Source: Ixodes scapularis (Eukaryota; Arthropoda; Arachnida; Ixodida; Ixodidae). From it: 64,000 nt of DNA. Shown here piece by piece: positions 1-11,303 of the stretch. The notes below the pieces were generated by a model, which was given only the letters and a program-made list of their open reading frames with translations, was not told the DNA's origin and did not search any database. A program made the translations under genes and the position numbers. Position 1 is the first letter of the stretch. Each line of letters opens with the position of its first letter. The stretch lies in the NCBI RefSeq assembly GCF_016920785.2, contig NW_024609835.1, positions 175,436,798 through 175,500,797 on the forward strand, given 5' to 3'.

Positions 1-255
1 GGCGTCGAGTGCTTATTGAATGTTGGGTACTATGGCGAGGAGATTAAGGAGCCCTGCCATGGCAATGTTAAAAGGTGTTGGCGAGAAGATTGAACTTTGG
101 GGAGTGCCCTTTCCCGTGAGCAGGATTGGGTCGGATCGATGATCGCCGATCCCCAAGGTGGTGGTACGGTCGGATAGGAAAGCCCGTATGTATTCGTAGA
201 TCTTCAATCCGCAGTGGCGACAAAGACACAATTCAAGATGTCCGCTATGCCACAT
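1..255 (-). pseudogene. Non-LTR retrotransposon reverse transcriptase fragment
   Basis: The minus-strand translation reads through the palm part of a LINE reverse transcriptase. It contains IYEYIRAFLSDRT, then GIGDHRSDPI, then GTPQSSIFSPTPFNIAM. The last block matches motif B, usually GTPQGSVLSPxLFN, with the Gly replaced by Ser. The expected YADD block would lie further downstream on the minus strand, beyond base 1, so the element runs off the window. The frame breaks before the window edge, and I see no upstream palm-Asp block in the preceding bases, so this is a short degraded piece. The clade cannot be fixed from this fragment, though this sequence style is familiar from tick LINEs. Confidence 0.8.
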
Positions 256-677
256 GTGCCCGCTTCGCGATGGCGCTTCTCGGGGGAGGATGATATCTTG
301 CTGCTGCGGGAAGTATAGTTGCGACCAATCGGCTCCACGACGGCGACAGGTAGCGATTTATCGCAAACACGCTAAATACTGACCAGAGAGAGAGAAAAAA
401 AAAAAAAAAAGCTTCACAGTTCGTGCTGTACGCGAATGATGCCACTTCTGCTCGGCCACTCTTGTTGTGAGAGGACTGAACTAAAGTAAGTGGATCGTGG
501 GAAAGTAGCGCCAAGCTCCACACAGAAAGCAAACATTTGTTCGCTAAAAAATTAACATTATATTTGGAGAGCGACGCTGATAGTTTTATTTTAGGTAAGG
601 CCTAGTGCTTGAAAGAATCGTTGCGTGAGCGCTCATAACGCGTCGTAGCTGTCGTAGCAGATGGTGAACGTTCTACT
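256..677. other. No gene seen
   Basis: There is a short A run near 395-410 and otherwise mixed sequence. No splice-bounded coding stretch, inverted repeat or RNA gene was recognised. Confidence 0.5.
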
Positions 678-993
678 AAAGGCTGGTTCACACATTTGCG
701 TACACCGCGTTGCGGTGCGTTGCGTCGTGCAGCACAGCACCTCCTCATTGGCTGGTCGTAAGTGTCGCCATAGCAACAGCTCGACGCAAGCAGTCTTACC
801 GCTCATTCACACTGGGAGCGCATCCGCGTTCGCAAAGCGGGTCATTGAGTGCGCGTGCAATTGTACTGTATCTTTATACAACCGCGTTCGCAACCGCTTT
901 GCGAACGCGGATCCGCTTCCAGTGTGAAAGAGCAGTTAACGAGACGCAAGTGGTTGCAGTCGCACTTGAACGCAACTGTGTGAACTAGCCTTC
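678..993. mobile_element. Nested foldback MITE with GTTCACAC ends
   Basis: The left end AGGCTGGTTCACACATTTG is answered in reverse complement by the right end at 967-992 (AGGCTAGTTCACACAGTTG). Inside it, 801-933 is a second foldback. Its ends, GCTCATTCACACTGG, are followed by a shared block with GCGTTCGCAAAGCGG on both arms. This is therefore a MITE inside a MITE. It has no coding capacity. The outer end type recurs at 7801, 15132 and, more distantly, at 3342 and 47616. Confidence 0.75.
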
Positions 994-1635
994 AACCTTG
1001 AAATCGCGGCTTCGCTATACGATTGATGTAGAGCGGAGGTCGATTACGTATACCGTATCGGGAAGTGACAGAACTCGAACGATGTACTTAAACCTGCTTA
1101 TCACAGCCAATGTGATAGGGGAATTCACTGTCAAGAACGTTGAGAAAGCAAGCAAGAAGTGCGAATATAAGGAGCCACACACTGCCTTGCTGTCAGTGAT
1201 GACAGTTTCTATTTCCGTACAAGACGTTCGCTTGTTTCGCGGCCGGGTTTCTGCAACTTTTCGCCGACATTCTGCGACGAAATCGTCGCTCAAAATGAGC
1301 ATTGCAAGTTGGCTGGTGCGGCGAAAGCTAACGATGCGAGAGAGGAACAAAGACAGGAAAAAGGATGCGAGAGGACAAAGTAGCGGAGAGCGAGGAAGCA
1401 CCGTGGCGGCAGCGAGCGCCCCACTTTAAGTGTGGCCGGGGGCTCGAGAGGCCTCGTTTGTTCCCACCGAGTCGCGGAAAGGGCAGGCCCCTGTCACTTG
1501 ACGAGTGAGTTTGGCCGGCGTGCTTTTTTGTGGGACCACTCCCACGTGATCTTTACAGCGGCGCGATGCCCAAGACTCCGAAGAGAGCGCTTGGAGAGAG
1601 TCCTGCTTTATTGTTTTGCTCCTGGAGTCGAATGT
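994..1635. other. No gene seen
   Basis: The stretch 998-1429 is open on both strands without recognisable motifs, repeat-scale amino-acid bias or splice context. I treat it as chance openness in GC-rich sequence. Confidence 0.5.
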
Positions 1636-1846
1636 CTGCGCGAAGAGCAAGTCGTCTGCTTCTTGCGCAGGAGTTGCGGTGACGTCAGAAAGACGCCGAG
1701 CTCTGATTGGCTCTTATTGAAGGATAGTGGGTAGACCTCAAAGCAAGCTGCTTTGAGGTTACTTACTATCCTTCGTTCCAGAGCTGGGCGTTCTGACGTC
1801 ACCACAACCCCCTACAAAAGAAGCAGACGAACTTCCAAATCCGCAG
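1636..1846. mobile_element. MITE family A, copy 1 (long-arm foldback)
   Basis: The left arm begins AAGTCGTCTGCTTCTTG and runs through a TGACGTCA block, GAGCTCTGATTGGCT and GGATAGTGGGTAGACCTC. The right arm from about 1835 back to 1760 is its diverged reverse complement. Three further copies lie at 15684, 41421 and 54418. Arms of about 90 bp leave almost no unique centre. It is non-coding. The conserved CRE-like TGACGTCA lies in both arms of this copy. Confidence 0.85.
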
Positions 1847-2190
1847 CCCGGCGTCCAATAGACCGATCTCACTAAGCGTTCGGCGCATGCGTTGCGCCGC
1901 TATAACTTTAGCTCACAGGAGGCAGACGGCCGTGCACGCGAGGGCTCGTGCTGTCTCGTGCTCCACACGCGCAGAGCTCTAACCTAGTTGTCGCACGCAT
2001 TGCGATGCATTGCGGCAGCGGTGGCGGAGTCAAACTGGCTGGTGAGATCGGTCTATAGACTTTCTCTCGAATTACCCACTGCATCAAAGAGAACGCCGGG
2101 AACGTAGGTACGCGTGCTGCTCGCACTGGCGTCTGCAGCAGTAACTGTTCGAAAGCAAAAATAAACCTCCAACAAATAGCACTTTGCACT

Positions 2191-2227
<37 letters not shown>

Positions 2228-2484
2228 TCAACCAATGGAACTTGCACGTGCGTTCATCAACGCCTTATTTAGATTATTTAATTCGAATATTTTATGCAGA
2301 GAAGGCGAGCGCGTACAGCGTGTGTGCCTACGTTCTCGGCATTCTCTTTGGTGCTTGGGTAATTTTGCGAAATGTCTATTTGCACAGCCTAGCACGCGCG
2401 CGTTCGTCGCTTCGAAAAACGAGAAAATCACGCGCCGTGCACACGAACGCTGAAAATGGCACTGGCCAGAAGCTCGTAATTGGA
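1847..2484. other. No gene seen; long A run
   Basis: A homopolymer A run occupies about 2190-2224. It could be the tail of an old retroposed sequence on the plus strand, but no recognisable body precedes it. Nothing else is supported. Confidence 0.4.
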
Positions 2485-3011
2485 ATGAGGGAGAGGGGCA
2501 GACGAGAGGGGACGTCGGAGCACTGAGCTCTGGTTGGAATGATTAGCGGGTAGACGCAAAGCTAGTTGCCTTTGACTCTAGTGCACCATTCGAACATGTT
2601 CGAACGCCCAGCACCAGCATCTGGCGTTCGCGTTCGAACGCGTTCGACGAGTGCAGTTGATACAAATGCAGCTAGCTTCAGGTCTACCTAGGGTGCCTTC
2701 ATGTACGCTTTGCTTGGGGTGATGACATCTGGCCATTTTGTTTCGAACGCTTATTTTTATTTTTTTGTTTTGAAGCGCGTGAAAGAGCGTGTCCCTGCAC
2801 GCGCTCGTGGCGCTGACTGTGCAGCGACATTTTGTTTCCTGCGATTTCTTTGAATTTTCCTTGTGAGCGCGTGCTGTCAACACCGGGTACTACAAACGAT
2901 GGCATCATCCTAAACAAAATGACATTGAGGCACTCTAGCTCTACCGACTAACCATTCCAATCAAAGCTCGGTGCTTCGACATCCCCGCGCACTATCCTCT
3001 CCTCCTCTCCA
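2485..3011. mobile_element. Diverged foldback related to family A, with internal insertion
   Basis: The left end carries GAGCTCTGGTTGGAATGATTAGCGGGTAG. The right end, read in reverse complement, carries GAGCTTTGATTGGAATGGTTAG. Both are flanked outward by purine-rich GGGAGAGG-type sequence. A shorter relative lies at 43466-43731. The middle (about 2580-2900) has extra sequence not shared with that relative, probably a secondary insertion. Confidence 0.6.
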
Positions 3012-3341
3012 TCAGTTTCTACTCCTATAGGGCTCGGAAACTTTCGGGAATTGCGTAATTTTATAAGCCCGAAAAACATGAATCATGTAGAGATTCGAAT
3101 GCCGTTTTCTAATGGAGACGGGAACGAAGGGGCAATTGATTCGCCAGTCTGTTGTTTACTTTTTTTTTTTCAGGATAAATATAACGTCATTAGCGTTTCA
3201 CTGCGATATATAATTAATTACCAGAATCAAATGAATTTCGTTGCTTCTGGCACCGCACACTGAAATCTTCAAATTCAAAGTACCTCATAAAAAAAAAAAA
3301 AAAAAAAAATCAGCCCGTCAGAGGTTTGATTACGCGAACCT

Positions 3342-3484
3342 TAAGCGTGTTTCACATGCAGCGATTTTGGCCCTAGAGCGGCGCGATTTCTGTCGTCGCG
3401 GCGCTTCTGCCGCTGAACCGCTGGTGCTGGCCAGAGCGCCGCGACGGCAGGAATCGCGCCACTCGAGGGCCAAAACCGCTGCGC
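3342..3484. mobile_element. Foldback MITE, truncated copy (GCAGCGATTTTGGCCC family)
   Basis: The arms GCAGCGATTTTGGCCCTAGA and its reverse complement enclose a GC-rich centre with GCTGGTGCTGGCC. A complete copy lies at 47616-47773. Here the outer right end (expected TGCATGTGAAC-type sequence) is missing after GCTGCG, so the copy is truncated. Confidence 0.8.
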
Positions 3485-3631
3485 TCGGGTTTTTGACATT
3501 CCAGTGAACTTCCGGTCCCATTAAACATTTAACCACCAATTCTCCGGGTGAACATCAAAAGAACCAAGAAGCACGAGATGTGGTCAAAATTTGATAATAT
3601 TCTTGTAACCCAACCTGTCTCTTCCAAGACG

Positions 3632-4533
3632 TTAAAGGGGCCATGAAACGATATCGGGTTGCAATGTTCATGACTTTGCAGGGGCGTCCCGGTGCTAGTC
3701 TGGCCAAACTATACTCGCACATATTCCATTAATTCGGAAGTTTCTTTGTCGCGGTGAAATTGCGAGGATGAAAGGGGACCATTTATTACGGTCTTGCCTT
3801 CGTAATACTTGATAGCGTATTGAACGCTCTAAAAAAAGCCTGCGCTCCTAATTGCCCGCAAACACTCGAAGAGTCAATCTCTGCGATTTACGAAATAAAC
3901 TCAGCGAATGATGACGCGAAACATCCATTCAGACCTAAAAATGAAGTCTGCGCCGTGGTACTGCGCAATGCAAAGTGTCATGCTTGCATTGCGTAATGCC
4001 ACAGCGCAGGCTTAATCTTTAGGTCTAAACAGATCTTCCGCCTCATCATTTGCTGAGCTAGTTTCGTACATCGCAGAGACTGGCTCTTGGAGTGGTTTGC
4101 GGGAAAGTAGACGCGCAGGCATTTTTAAGAGAGAACGATCGAAACCACCCGCCTGACGACAGTCGAGTGCCGCTCATGGATTGGACACGACAACTGCGTG
4201 AGCACTCGACTTCGACACGTAACAATCAATGCTCCGGCGCACACTCGGGGTAGTGGATCGTGTCCAATTGCTGCGGCGATGAGAATAGCCGAACTTTAAC
4301 AATGTCTGGAGCTCAGCACGCGTTTTCTGCTTTCCAGAGCTTGGCCAGACCACATCTTGTTCTTGGTCTGAGTTGAGGGGATGAACGATGCTCATATTTC
4401 TCGAACTTGTTTGACGACTGGCAGTGCATAGAAAGAAAAGCTGATGCAAGTTTATTCATTTATTAGCGTTAGGGAGTGATTCTATATAAGCAGTATTTAA
4501 CAAAAGTAGAAAAATCGTTTCATGGCTATTTTA
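3632..4533. mobile_element. TIR element, family T copy 1 (about 0.9 kb)
   Basis: The left end TTAAAGGGGCCATGAAACGAT matches the right end in reverse complement (TTAAAATAGCCATGAAACGAT). The interior from about 4165 to 4400 is recognisably the same as 9630-9830 (GTCCAATTGCTGC, ACAATGTCTGGA, CTCAGC). No transposase is present. The family has a second copy at 9408-10046 and a third at 59083-62155 that is split by a hAT insertion. Confidence 0.65.
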
Positions 4534-6454
4534 AATCGTACAGCCGAAGGCCCTCGTTGAATCTCTAACTTTTTTGTCCGTGTAGCATTTATGCTTTCTA
4601 GCACTGGTGGCATAAGCAAACTGGACGGGCTTGCAAGGACGGAGTGACCGGAAGTCGTTTGGGACTCAAGCGGCGGTTCATGCTTGTTAACTGTAAAAGG
4701 GTAAATTCGAGGCGAAAAGGTTGGGAACCACCGAATGGTGTAATTGTTTCCTAACCCAGAGTGAGGATACATCAACTTCCTCTGCTGGTGCAAGCACGTG
4801 CAAAGCCAAGCTTCTATGCACTATTAAAATTAGAAACATAACCGCGTACCGCGAATACAAGCCGCTGCCGCGATTACAGCCTACAAGGTTAAAAATTCCA
4901 TGCGCTTCCTTCTCATCTCGGTTGGTATGCAGGCCGGGCAACCATGCGCGTTCTCCAAATATCGTACGAGCATATCAACAAGAACGTGTCACACCCTGGA
5001 GCATACCATTGCACGCGTCAATGGTCAGGAATGAAACAGTAATTAAGGTATCTGAATGCCCGAAAATGAAATTATTGCCGCTCACTGGCGGCTTACGAGT
5101 TCTTACGCGTTCTGTCCCAAAATGACTGCAACGACGTAGTGGCGAACCAAGGATCCCTCTGCAAACGATCGCACTGCAACCATGCGAGTGCAATACTCGT
5201 CGTTTGCGCAGTCCATCACCGCGGGGCCGAAAGGCAACAGGGCGTAGATTCACTTAATATAGACGATAACTGAAGACATCAATATATTTTGGTTGACACG
5301 TGTCTATATTAGCACTTATTAAAAAAAATGTACAAAATGTGCTCAAATATTGTGGAGTAATTCGTGTTAATAAATACGTAATGAGTAGGCTCTTAAAATC
5401 CACATTTTATGATTTCTACTACTAATGATGAGAACCCCTATTTAGGTATGAGCAAGTAAATTATTAGTACGCAATGCTGCAAGCAGATGGGATATACGCT
5501 ATCCGACCCGCTCTACCATTACGACACGCTACGCTACGCTTGAGCGGGGGTTTTAATTGAGAGACCCCACCGGCACAGCAAGCGTTCCTGTCACTCTCCC
5601 TCTCAAGTGTTTTCTTATAGCGTAACGGGAACGACGACAGATGGACGGAAACGACGACTACACAATGAAGTCAGCGAGAGAAAAGAGTCCACATGTTTTT
5701 CTATTGCCCTGAGACGAATACACGGTTTTGTAATATAGGACTTGGTATATGAGGGAACTAACACATCCTAAGCAATATAAGATCAAAAACGACCGTTTTC
5801 AGAAATGACTTCAGTGCCCCTTTAAGGAACGTACAAAGGTGTGGAAAAGGATGCTACGATGCACTGAGAACATCCTTCATACTTGAAGGGTGTTTGCTGC
5901 ATTGGAACCTGCTTCGATTGGCTTGTTATAGCTAAGAAATATTACGCTCTACGTGAAACATAGCCGACAACAAAAACAACGTACGCGTGAACTTTGTTAT
6001 TGCAAAGACGGTCACATGCGAATAAATGTCTTTGAGTTGTCGAGTATATTAAGGCGGTGGAGCAATTGACAGGGTTGCGATTCCTATGTCATGCGTTATT
6101 AATTGCATGCGCATTTGCTGTTGCTGCCCACGTGAGAGCTGCATCTAGTACCTACTGCTTGTAAACGTGTTGCTCATAAAATCATACTCCTGATTATCGC
6201 CAGCATCAAACTTTATAGGATGTTCACCAACTTCCCCAATAAGGGTGTAATTTCTTTGTATGTAGTTTATTTACTAAAATCGTTTACACAAGAGCTGGCA
6301 TAATAATAGATTAACCTAGTAATTAATCAATTTAAACATTAATCATTGGCTTTTTTTTTCAAATTAAGTGATAAAAACTGGATTTTCTTGTCAACGAACA
6401 TCATCTTCGTCCGTAAAGCTCGGCATACAAAATTTATAAACTTTTCGACCATCT
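4534..6454. other. No gene seen; possible lone element end near 5815
   Basis: This is about 1.9 kb without recognisable coding sequence. GTGCCCCTTTAA at 5814-5825 resembles, in reverse complement, the TTAAAGGGGC end of the element at 3632. No matching partner was identified. The rest is AT-rich. Confidence 0.4.
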
Positions 6455-6602
6455 GGGGCTCTAATCTGACCACTTGGCGAAGATGTCGGTAGGGAGTTCG
6501 ACCTCCGCGATTAGCCGGAGCCAAGGTCAAGCGATGCGCCGGCCAGTCACGACCGCCAAATTCCTCGCCGACTTTTTCGCCAAGTGTCCGTATTAGAGCC
6601 CC
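6455..6602. mobile_element. Short MITE with GGGGCTCTAAT ends
   Basis: The left end GGGGCTCTAAT and the right end ATTAGAGCCCC are exact inverse copies. Second blocks, ACTTGGCGAA and TTCGCCAAGT, also pair. The 148 bp element is non-coding. No second copy was found in the window. Confidence 0.7.
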
Positions 6603-6788
6603 TGAACGGAACTTTATGGAGTCATCCTGGTACAAACCAAAATATTTATATTTAGCATGTGCTTTCAACGCTGGCCACCGCTAAAGCCTTACTGTTTTAA
6701 GCGCCCTCCAGGCGGGGGTTAACGAAGGATTCTTAATAGACATTTCTGTGAAATAATACTTAAAAAACAAGCGAGCTGGTGATGATTC

Positions 6789-6906
6789 ATGGTAATAAAA
6801 CCCGAGACTCAGGAACACAGAAGGGGACGAACGGTGTTGTGTTGTTGGTGACGTTGTGTTGTGTTCGTCGCCTTCTGTGTTCCTGAGTCTCGGGTTTTAT
6901 TACCAT
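6789..6906. repeat. Perfect 36 bp inverted repeat with 46 bp loop
   Basis: The arms 6789-6824 and 6871-6906 are exact reverse complements (arm starts ATGGTAATAAAACCCGAGAC). The loop is rich in TTGTG/TTGTT. Exact identity of the arms contrasts with the diverged arms of most other foldbacks here. Confidence 0.9.
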
Positions 6907-7125
6907 GGATTTCTGTGAAGCTTCAGCTAACTGGGTTTACTTTTTGCGTTGGAGATTCTGGGAGTATGTCAAACTCAAACAGGGGGTACGCTTGGTGGGT
7001 GATGGAGGGAGGGGGTTATCACTGATGTAAAATGTTTACCAAGCACTGTCAACGCCACGGCCGCCACGGCCGCCACTGACGCCCTTCCGCTTGAAAAGAC
7101 TTCCAGATCCCTGGGTTAGTGCTTG

Positions 7126-7331
7126 TAGATTGCGCGACCCTGTTAGCGCGAACGAACACGACTGCGGCGCTTCTTCGCGTTTTACTTCGAAAGGATGCTG
7201 ACGGGCACCACAATTTACCACTTATGTTAGTACTCCAACTGAGCGCTTCACACACTTACATAGTAGTTTTAACGAATCCTCCAATTAAAAAAAAAAAAAG
7301 CGATGTTTTTTTTGCGTTAATAGTGTCAGTC
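7126..7331. mobile_element. MITE of the GCACTGTTAGCGCGAAC end family, degraded
   Basis: The left end contains GACCCTGTTAGCGCGAAC. The right end in reverse complement reads TGACACTATTAACGC. The same end type bounds 28017-28930 and 43013-43213. The interior is AT-rich and non-coding. Confidence 0.5.
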
Positions 7332-7531
7332 AATTGTGTCCCTCGATATACTCCGTTTCACCTTATGTTGTACCGCAGCGAAGGCTAGAAGCGCGAGCTC
7401 ATAGCGTTGGGAGCTATTCTTAACACACGAGAGCTTGTGCCGCCGAGATGTGCCCTAGAGCAAGAAGCTCGCGCTTGTAGCCTTTCCTGCGGTACAATAC
7501 AAGGTGACACAGAGTATAGTGTCCGATAATT
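7330..7531. mobile_element. Long-arm foldback MITE
   Basis: The left arm contains TTTCACCTTATGTTGTACCG and GGCTAGAAGCGCGAGCT. The right arm has the reverse complement of both (TGTACCGCAGGAAAGG, GGCTACAAGCGCGAGCT). The arms are about 70 bp with mismatches. Open frames crossing it are shadows. Confidence 0.7.
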
Positions 7532-7800
7532 GCAAGCGTGGCGCCCCGACTGGCGCCCCATGACTGCAAACACGTGCAGCTTGCGCGTGAACATAGCGTT
7601 GGCAAGCTTGAAATTGCACGAGTAGAGACATGGCGGCGGCGGCAAAACCTTTCCAAAAAAAGGGCTCCTGGCCGGTTCCATTTGCAGCGTTCGTGCGTAT
7701 GGCGCGTGATTTGCTCGCTTTGCGAAGCGACGAACGTGCCCATGCTGTGCCGAGGAGACCGCACGCTGGGCTGAGTACTCGTAGATATCGGAATGGTGTA

Positions 7801-7993
7801 TAAAGGCCCGTTCACACATGCAGCGGAGCGCTACATGCATAGCGCTAACCTCGCGCTAAGCGCGTGCTGACGGCAGCGTTCACCAGCTCTGTATCGCACC
7901 GTCAAAACTGTTGCTCATGGCAGACAATAAGTAGCCGACTGCACGTGAGGACCGCTACATGAGCGCTTCGCTGCATGTGAGAACCGGCCTTTA
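7801..7993. mobile_element. Foldback MITE with TAAAGGCC/GTTCACAC ends
   Basis: The left end TAAAGGCCCGTTCACACATG is matched by the right end CATGTGAGAACCGGCCTTTA. Inner arm blocks GCAGCG and GCGCTACATG also pair. It is 193 bp and non-coding. Confidence 0.8.
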
Positions 7994-8371
7994 CTTGGAA
8001 GGACTTGGCGCTCGTTGCGAACTGCGCGTGCAAGGAAGAGGCAGCGGCCTTTGAAGGAAGCGGTGCTTGGGCTTTGCCCGCACCCGGGCAGCCGATCGGC
8101 ACGTGGCTGACACCCGGCGGTTATCTATTTTCTTTCCCGACCCGTGTGGAAAGTGCGCGACGTTTATTATTAGACGGCGAACTGCGTCGGAATCCCCGGG
8201 GGTAAAAGGGCTCACTGAAAGAGCGGCCGGGACGGCACGTGACCAAGTGCGAGAGCAGTCGACGTCGTGGAGAGGCAAAAGATGCGCGGCCGTTTAATGT
8301 CTCTGATGTGCGTGGCGCCCTTGGAATACAATGAACCGGCTTTCAATGACATTCAAAGCTCTAGATGCTGC

Positions 8372-8511
8372 ATTCACACTGGGGTTCGAATCGCAACTGC
8401 AAGGCGGATCCGCTCGTTTTTATTATAAAATGTGTAGTAATTTTGTATTGGATCTTCAAGCAGTCGCATTCGCTATCTCCACGTGAATGCGGTTCAACCG
8501 CCAATGTGAAT
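8372..8511. mobile_element. Short foldback with ATTCACACTGG end
   Basis: The ends ATTCACACTGGGGTTCGAA and, in reverse complement, TTCACATTGGCGGTTGAAC pair imperfectly. GGCGGATCCGC is shared with the inner foldback at 801-933. It is a weak, diverged relative of that unit. Confidence 0.5.
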
Positions 8512-9407
8512 CAGGTATAATACCGTTTCTTGCCATAGTCTTCTTGCACCTGACGTCACTTCCGGTTAGACTCGAAATCAAGACTAACATTGTCGCCTGA
8601 TATCACTGCACTGGCGCCATGTTGGAGGCGTTCGACGTCCTATTGCGACAGCTGTAGTGCCGTATAGTCATAGAGCCGTGTTCGTGTAAACACATTTCAG
8701 AATATTTTCTTCTCCTAATGAACCGCACAGAGGTTCCTAACCCGACACGAAGTACAGTCCGCAAACCCTTAGTTGGGGTACGAAGCTTTTCTCTCGAGAT
8801 CATAGAGTTAATATAATAATCTAGAGCGCAAGGGGGGGGGGGGGGGGTGCATTTGGCCTCTTGCGGGGCATAGAAACGAACATCGGCGGTCCAGTTGGCG
8901 GTCCCGATGAGCCCATATCGCTGACGATGCCTTAATAGGCACAAAGAAGTAGCAACACATCCCATATAAGGTCTGTACTGTCATGTTTTCTCTTAATTTG
9001 CAGGAAAATACCGGAGTCTCGCATGGATAAAATTAAATAAAGTTGACAAGCGCTCGGGCAACTTCAACTTGTCCCGGCAAAGCGAACACGCCTAACACTT
9101 CGTCTACTTTCTTTGCTCTTTTGTCGCTTCCTTTCTCGCTCTTTCTTTCAGGACTGGAGATGTTATCACTCAGGATTTACGTCGTTCTGCTGCCGTCTTT
9201 ACCCGTCTGGCCGGGTAAAGACCGCCGTCGCCGTTGTGCCGTCGTATCCGTCGGAGCTATTCATAACGCTAGTGAACCGATTGCTCGAGCGTAGCCTTGT
9301 CTTTTAATTTCTAGAATTCTAGAAAAGAAAACAAAAACACTGCTGGCCGTAGCTCCGTTGTCGCCGACTTTTACAGCTGGAAGAATTATCGATGACCAAA
9401 CTGATCA
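8512..9407. other. No gene seen; G run
   Basis: A 16 bp G run lies at about 8832-8847. The remaining bases show no recognisable gene or paired repeat. Confidence 0.5.
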
Positions 9408-10046
9408 CTTTAAAGGAGCTGTGCAACGAGATTCATTTGGAATGTTTTTCTCTCTACACGAGCTTACTGGCACACCTGGGACTCAAGGATACTCACACGC
9501 AACGCCATTTGCCAAGAAACTCCTTTGTTGCGGTGTAATTTCAAGGACAAAAGCGATCATTTTCATTCAATCTCTCCTTTGCAAAATTTGATGACGTAAC
9601 TCGGGGATCGCAGAACACCCAAGTGACGATATTTGAATGTGGTTCATAGATTGGACCCGAGCATTGCGTGGGCACTCGAATTGGGCTCGTGACAATTGCT
9701 ACCTCGAGAAGCATTCGGGTTGTGACCCGTGTCCAATCGCTGCAACGACGACAACATCCGAGCCATAACAATGTCTGGAACTCAGCGCGTGTCCTGTGCT
9801 TTGCCAACCCCAGCGCGTGGCTATGATCAATATTGGCGGCATATAATCGGTTCCAGATCACGTGGCCGCTTGTTCTGGCTGCAAGTTGAGGGGGTGAACG
9901 CTGCTCGTTTTTCTTTAATTTTTTTCTTGAACTTCTATTGCGTGGGGTGAAAAACGAACGCGTGTTTCATAGGTCATTAGCGTTATGGATCCGCTTTAAG
10001 CGGTATTTGCGCTAAGTACAAAAATTGTTGCGTCGCTCCTTTAAAG
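9408..10046. mobile_element. TIR element, family T copy 2 (most intact)
   Basis: The ends CTTTAAAGGAGCTGTGCAAC and, in reverse complement, CTTTAAAGGAGCGACGCAAC are terminal inverted repeats. The 639 bp interior lacks a transposase. In reverse orientation it aligns along most of its length with the two halves at 59083-59234 and 61710-62155. This makes it the reference for the hAT insertion there. Confidence 0.75.
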
Positions 10047-10213
10047 CTCGAGTGAACAGACAAACTACAGTGCGAACACGGCCCCTAAGCGCAGGAAACA
10101 CAGCATAACAGCAATAACAGCGACGAATGCCTCCAACATGAATGGCGGGTTTTGGTGAGATTAAAGTGTAGGTGAGATTTACAAACCAATAGTAGCGTTG
10201 CATCATGATCTCG

Positions 10214-10381
10214 TGCACTGGTGGCCATATTTGTGTGGGCTGACGGCGAGCTTCCACATATCTTTTGCAACGTGCGTTCCGCACCATCAAGATTGCCGGT
10301 CTTAGCAGCCTAGCAATCCGAGCTGGTTCTGAGCATGAGCTCTAAACATCGCCTTCAAATATGGCGTCCAGTGAATACACC
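10214..10381 (-). mobile_element. GTATTCACTGG foldback family, copy 1
   Basis: The element is bounded by CACTGGTGGCCATATTTGTG and, in reverse complement at the other end, ATTCACTGGACGCCATATTTG. It shares its interior (GATTGCCGGTCTTAGCAGCCTA) with copies at 46880-47065, 47070-47266 and 56951-57147. Confidence 0.75.
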
Positions 10382-10626
10382 TATTAGAAAAGACCATGAG
10401 CCCATCCCGTGTAACAATGAATTTTAAAACCACAAACTGTTATTAGTTTTGCATTAGTTTGTACAGGGCGCCCGAGTCAAATATTTTAACGTTCTTTTTA
10501 TAAAAAAAAAAAAAAAAAGTTCACAAGGGCTCTCTTTGTTGCATAATAACATGTGCGTTCCAGCACAAATAAATTGTTATCAGGACACCACGTAAGGAAA
10601 CTCGAGAACGTTTTTTTTCTTCTTTC

Positions 10627-10880
10627 TCAAGGACATATATAGGTTTTGTCTAAATTTAACGTCATTCGCCAGTTGTCACACCAGTCGACCACATTCTTTA
10701 AAGAACCATTTAGTAAAAGTTGCTCATTTTGGCCTTTAATCTCGCCATAAATAACATGATCATCAGCAAATAGCTTTATATTTGCTTCGATGCCGTCTGC
10801 AGTATAATTTGTAAACAGCAGGAATAGAATTGGCGCCAAAACATAACCTTGCGGTTCTGTTTTGGAGGACTATATAATAT
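10627..10880 (-). pseudogene. Reverse transcriptase fragment with FADD block
   Basis: The minus strand encodes APILFLLFTNYTADGI, then NIKLFADDHVIYGEI, then NVVDWCDNWRMTLNLDKT. These correspond to RT motif B tail, motif C (FADD) and the thumb start of a CR1/jockey-like LINE. The upstream GVPQG part is degraded and in another frame, and the ORF ends shortly after. It is a short decayed piece related in style to 34330-35530, but not the same copy. Confidence 0.8.
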
Positions 10881-11303
10881 TTCCGGCTAGCATACTTCAA
10901 AATTAATAACACGAACTCTACACATTTACCTCCTCCTGGTTTAAGTGAAACCAGATTGAAAAAAAAAAAGCGTTCTACTCGTTCAACAGCTGTGAGATTA
11001 AAAAACAAAAACACGATAATGTGATGTATTTTATTAGATCAAGACGCGCGTTTCATTTATGTAAAACGCGAGAAGGTAATAGATGTGATTTTTTCTTTTA
11101 AGGACGTCAGTTTGATATTATTACGTAATAAAAAAATTTAAGTAATGAAGTAATATTTACGCTAACTGTACTTCGAGGATTAAAAGAAAAAAAGACGAAT
11201 AATCTTTTTTAGGGATAAAGAATGGAGCAAAATCTGGTATTTTCGAGAAACCACTTTCACTGCCCCAAAATATTACACCATCTTCCCGAGGGGAACCATG
11301 GGG

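Noticed and set aside
998..1429. 143-codon plus ORF and its minus-strand counterpart
   Set aside because: Both strands open over the same GC-rich stretch, with no motif, no splice logic and no repeat copies to compare.
7385..7840. 151-codon minus ORF and two overlapping ORFs
   Set aside because: They cross a foldback MITE arm and flank; no motif.
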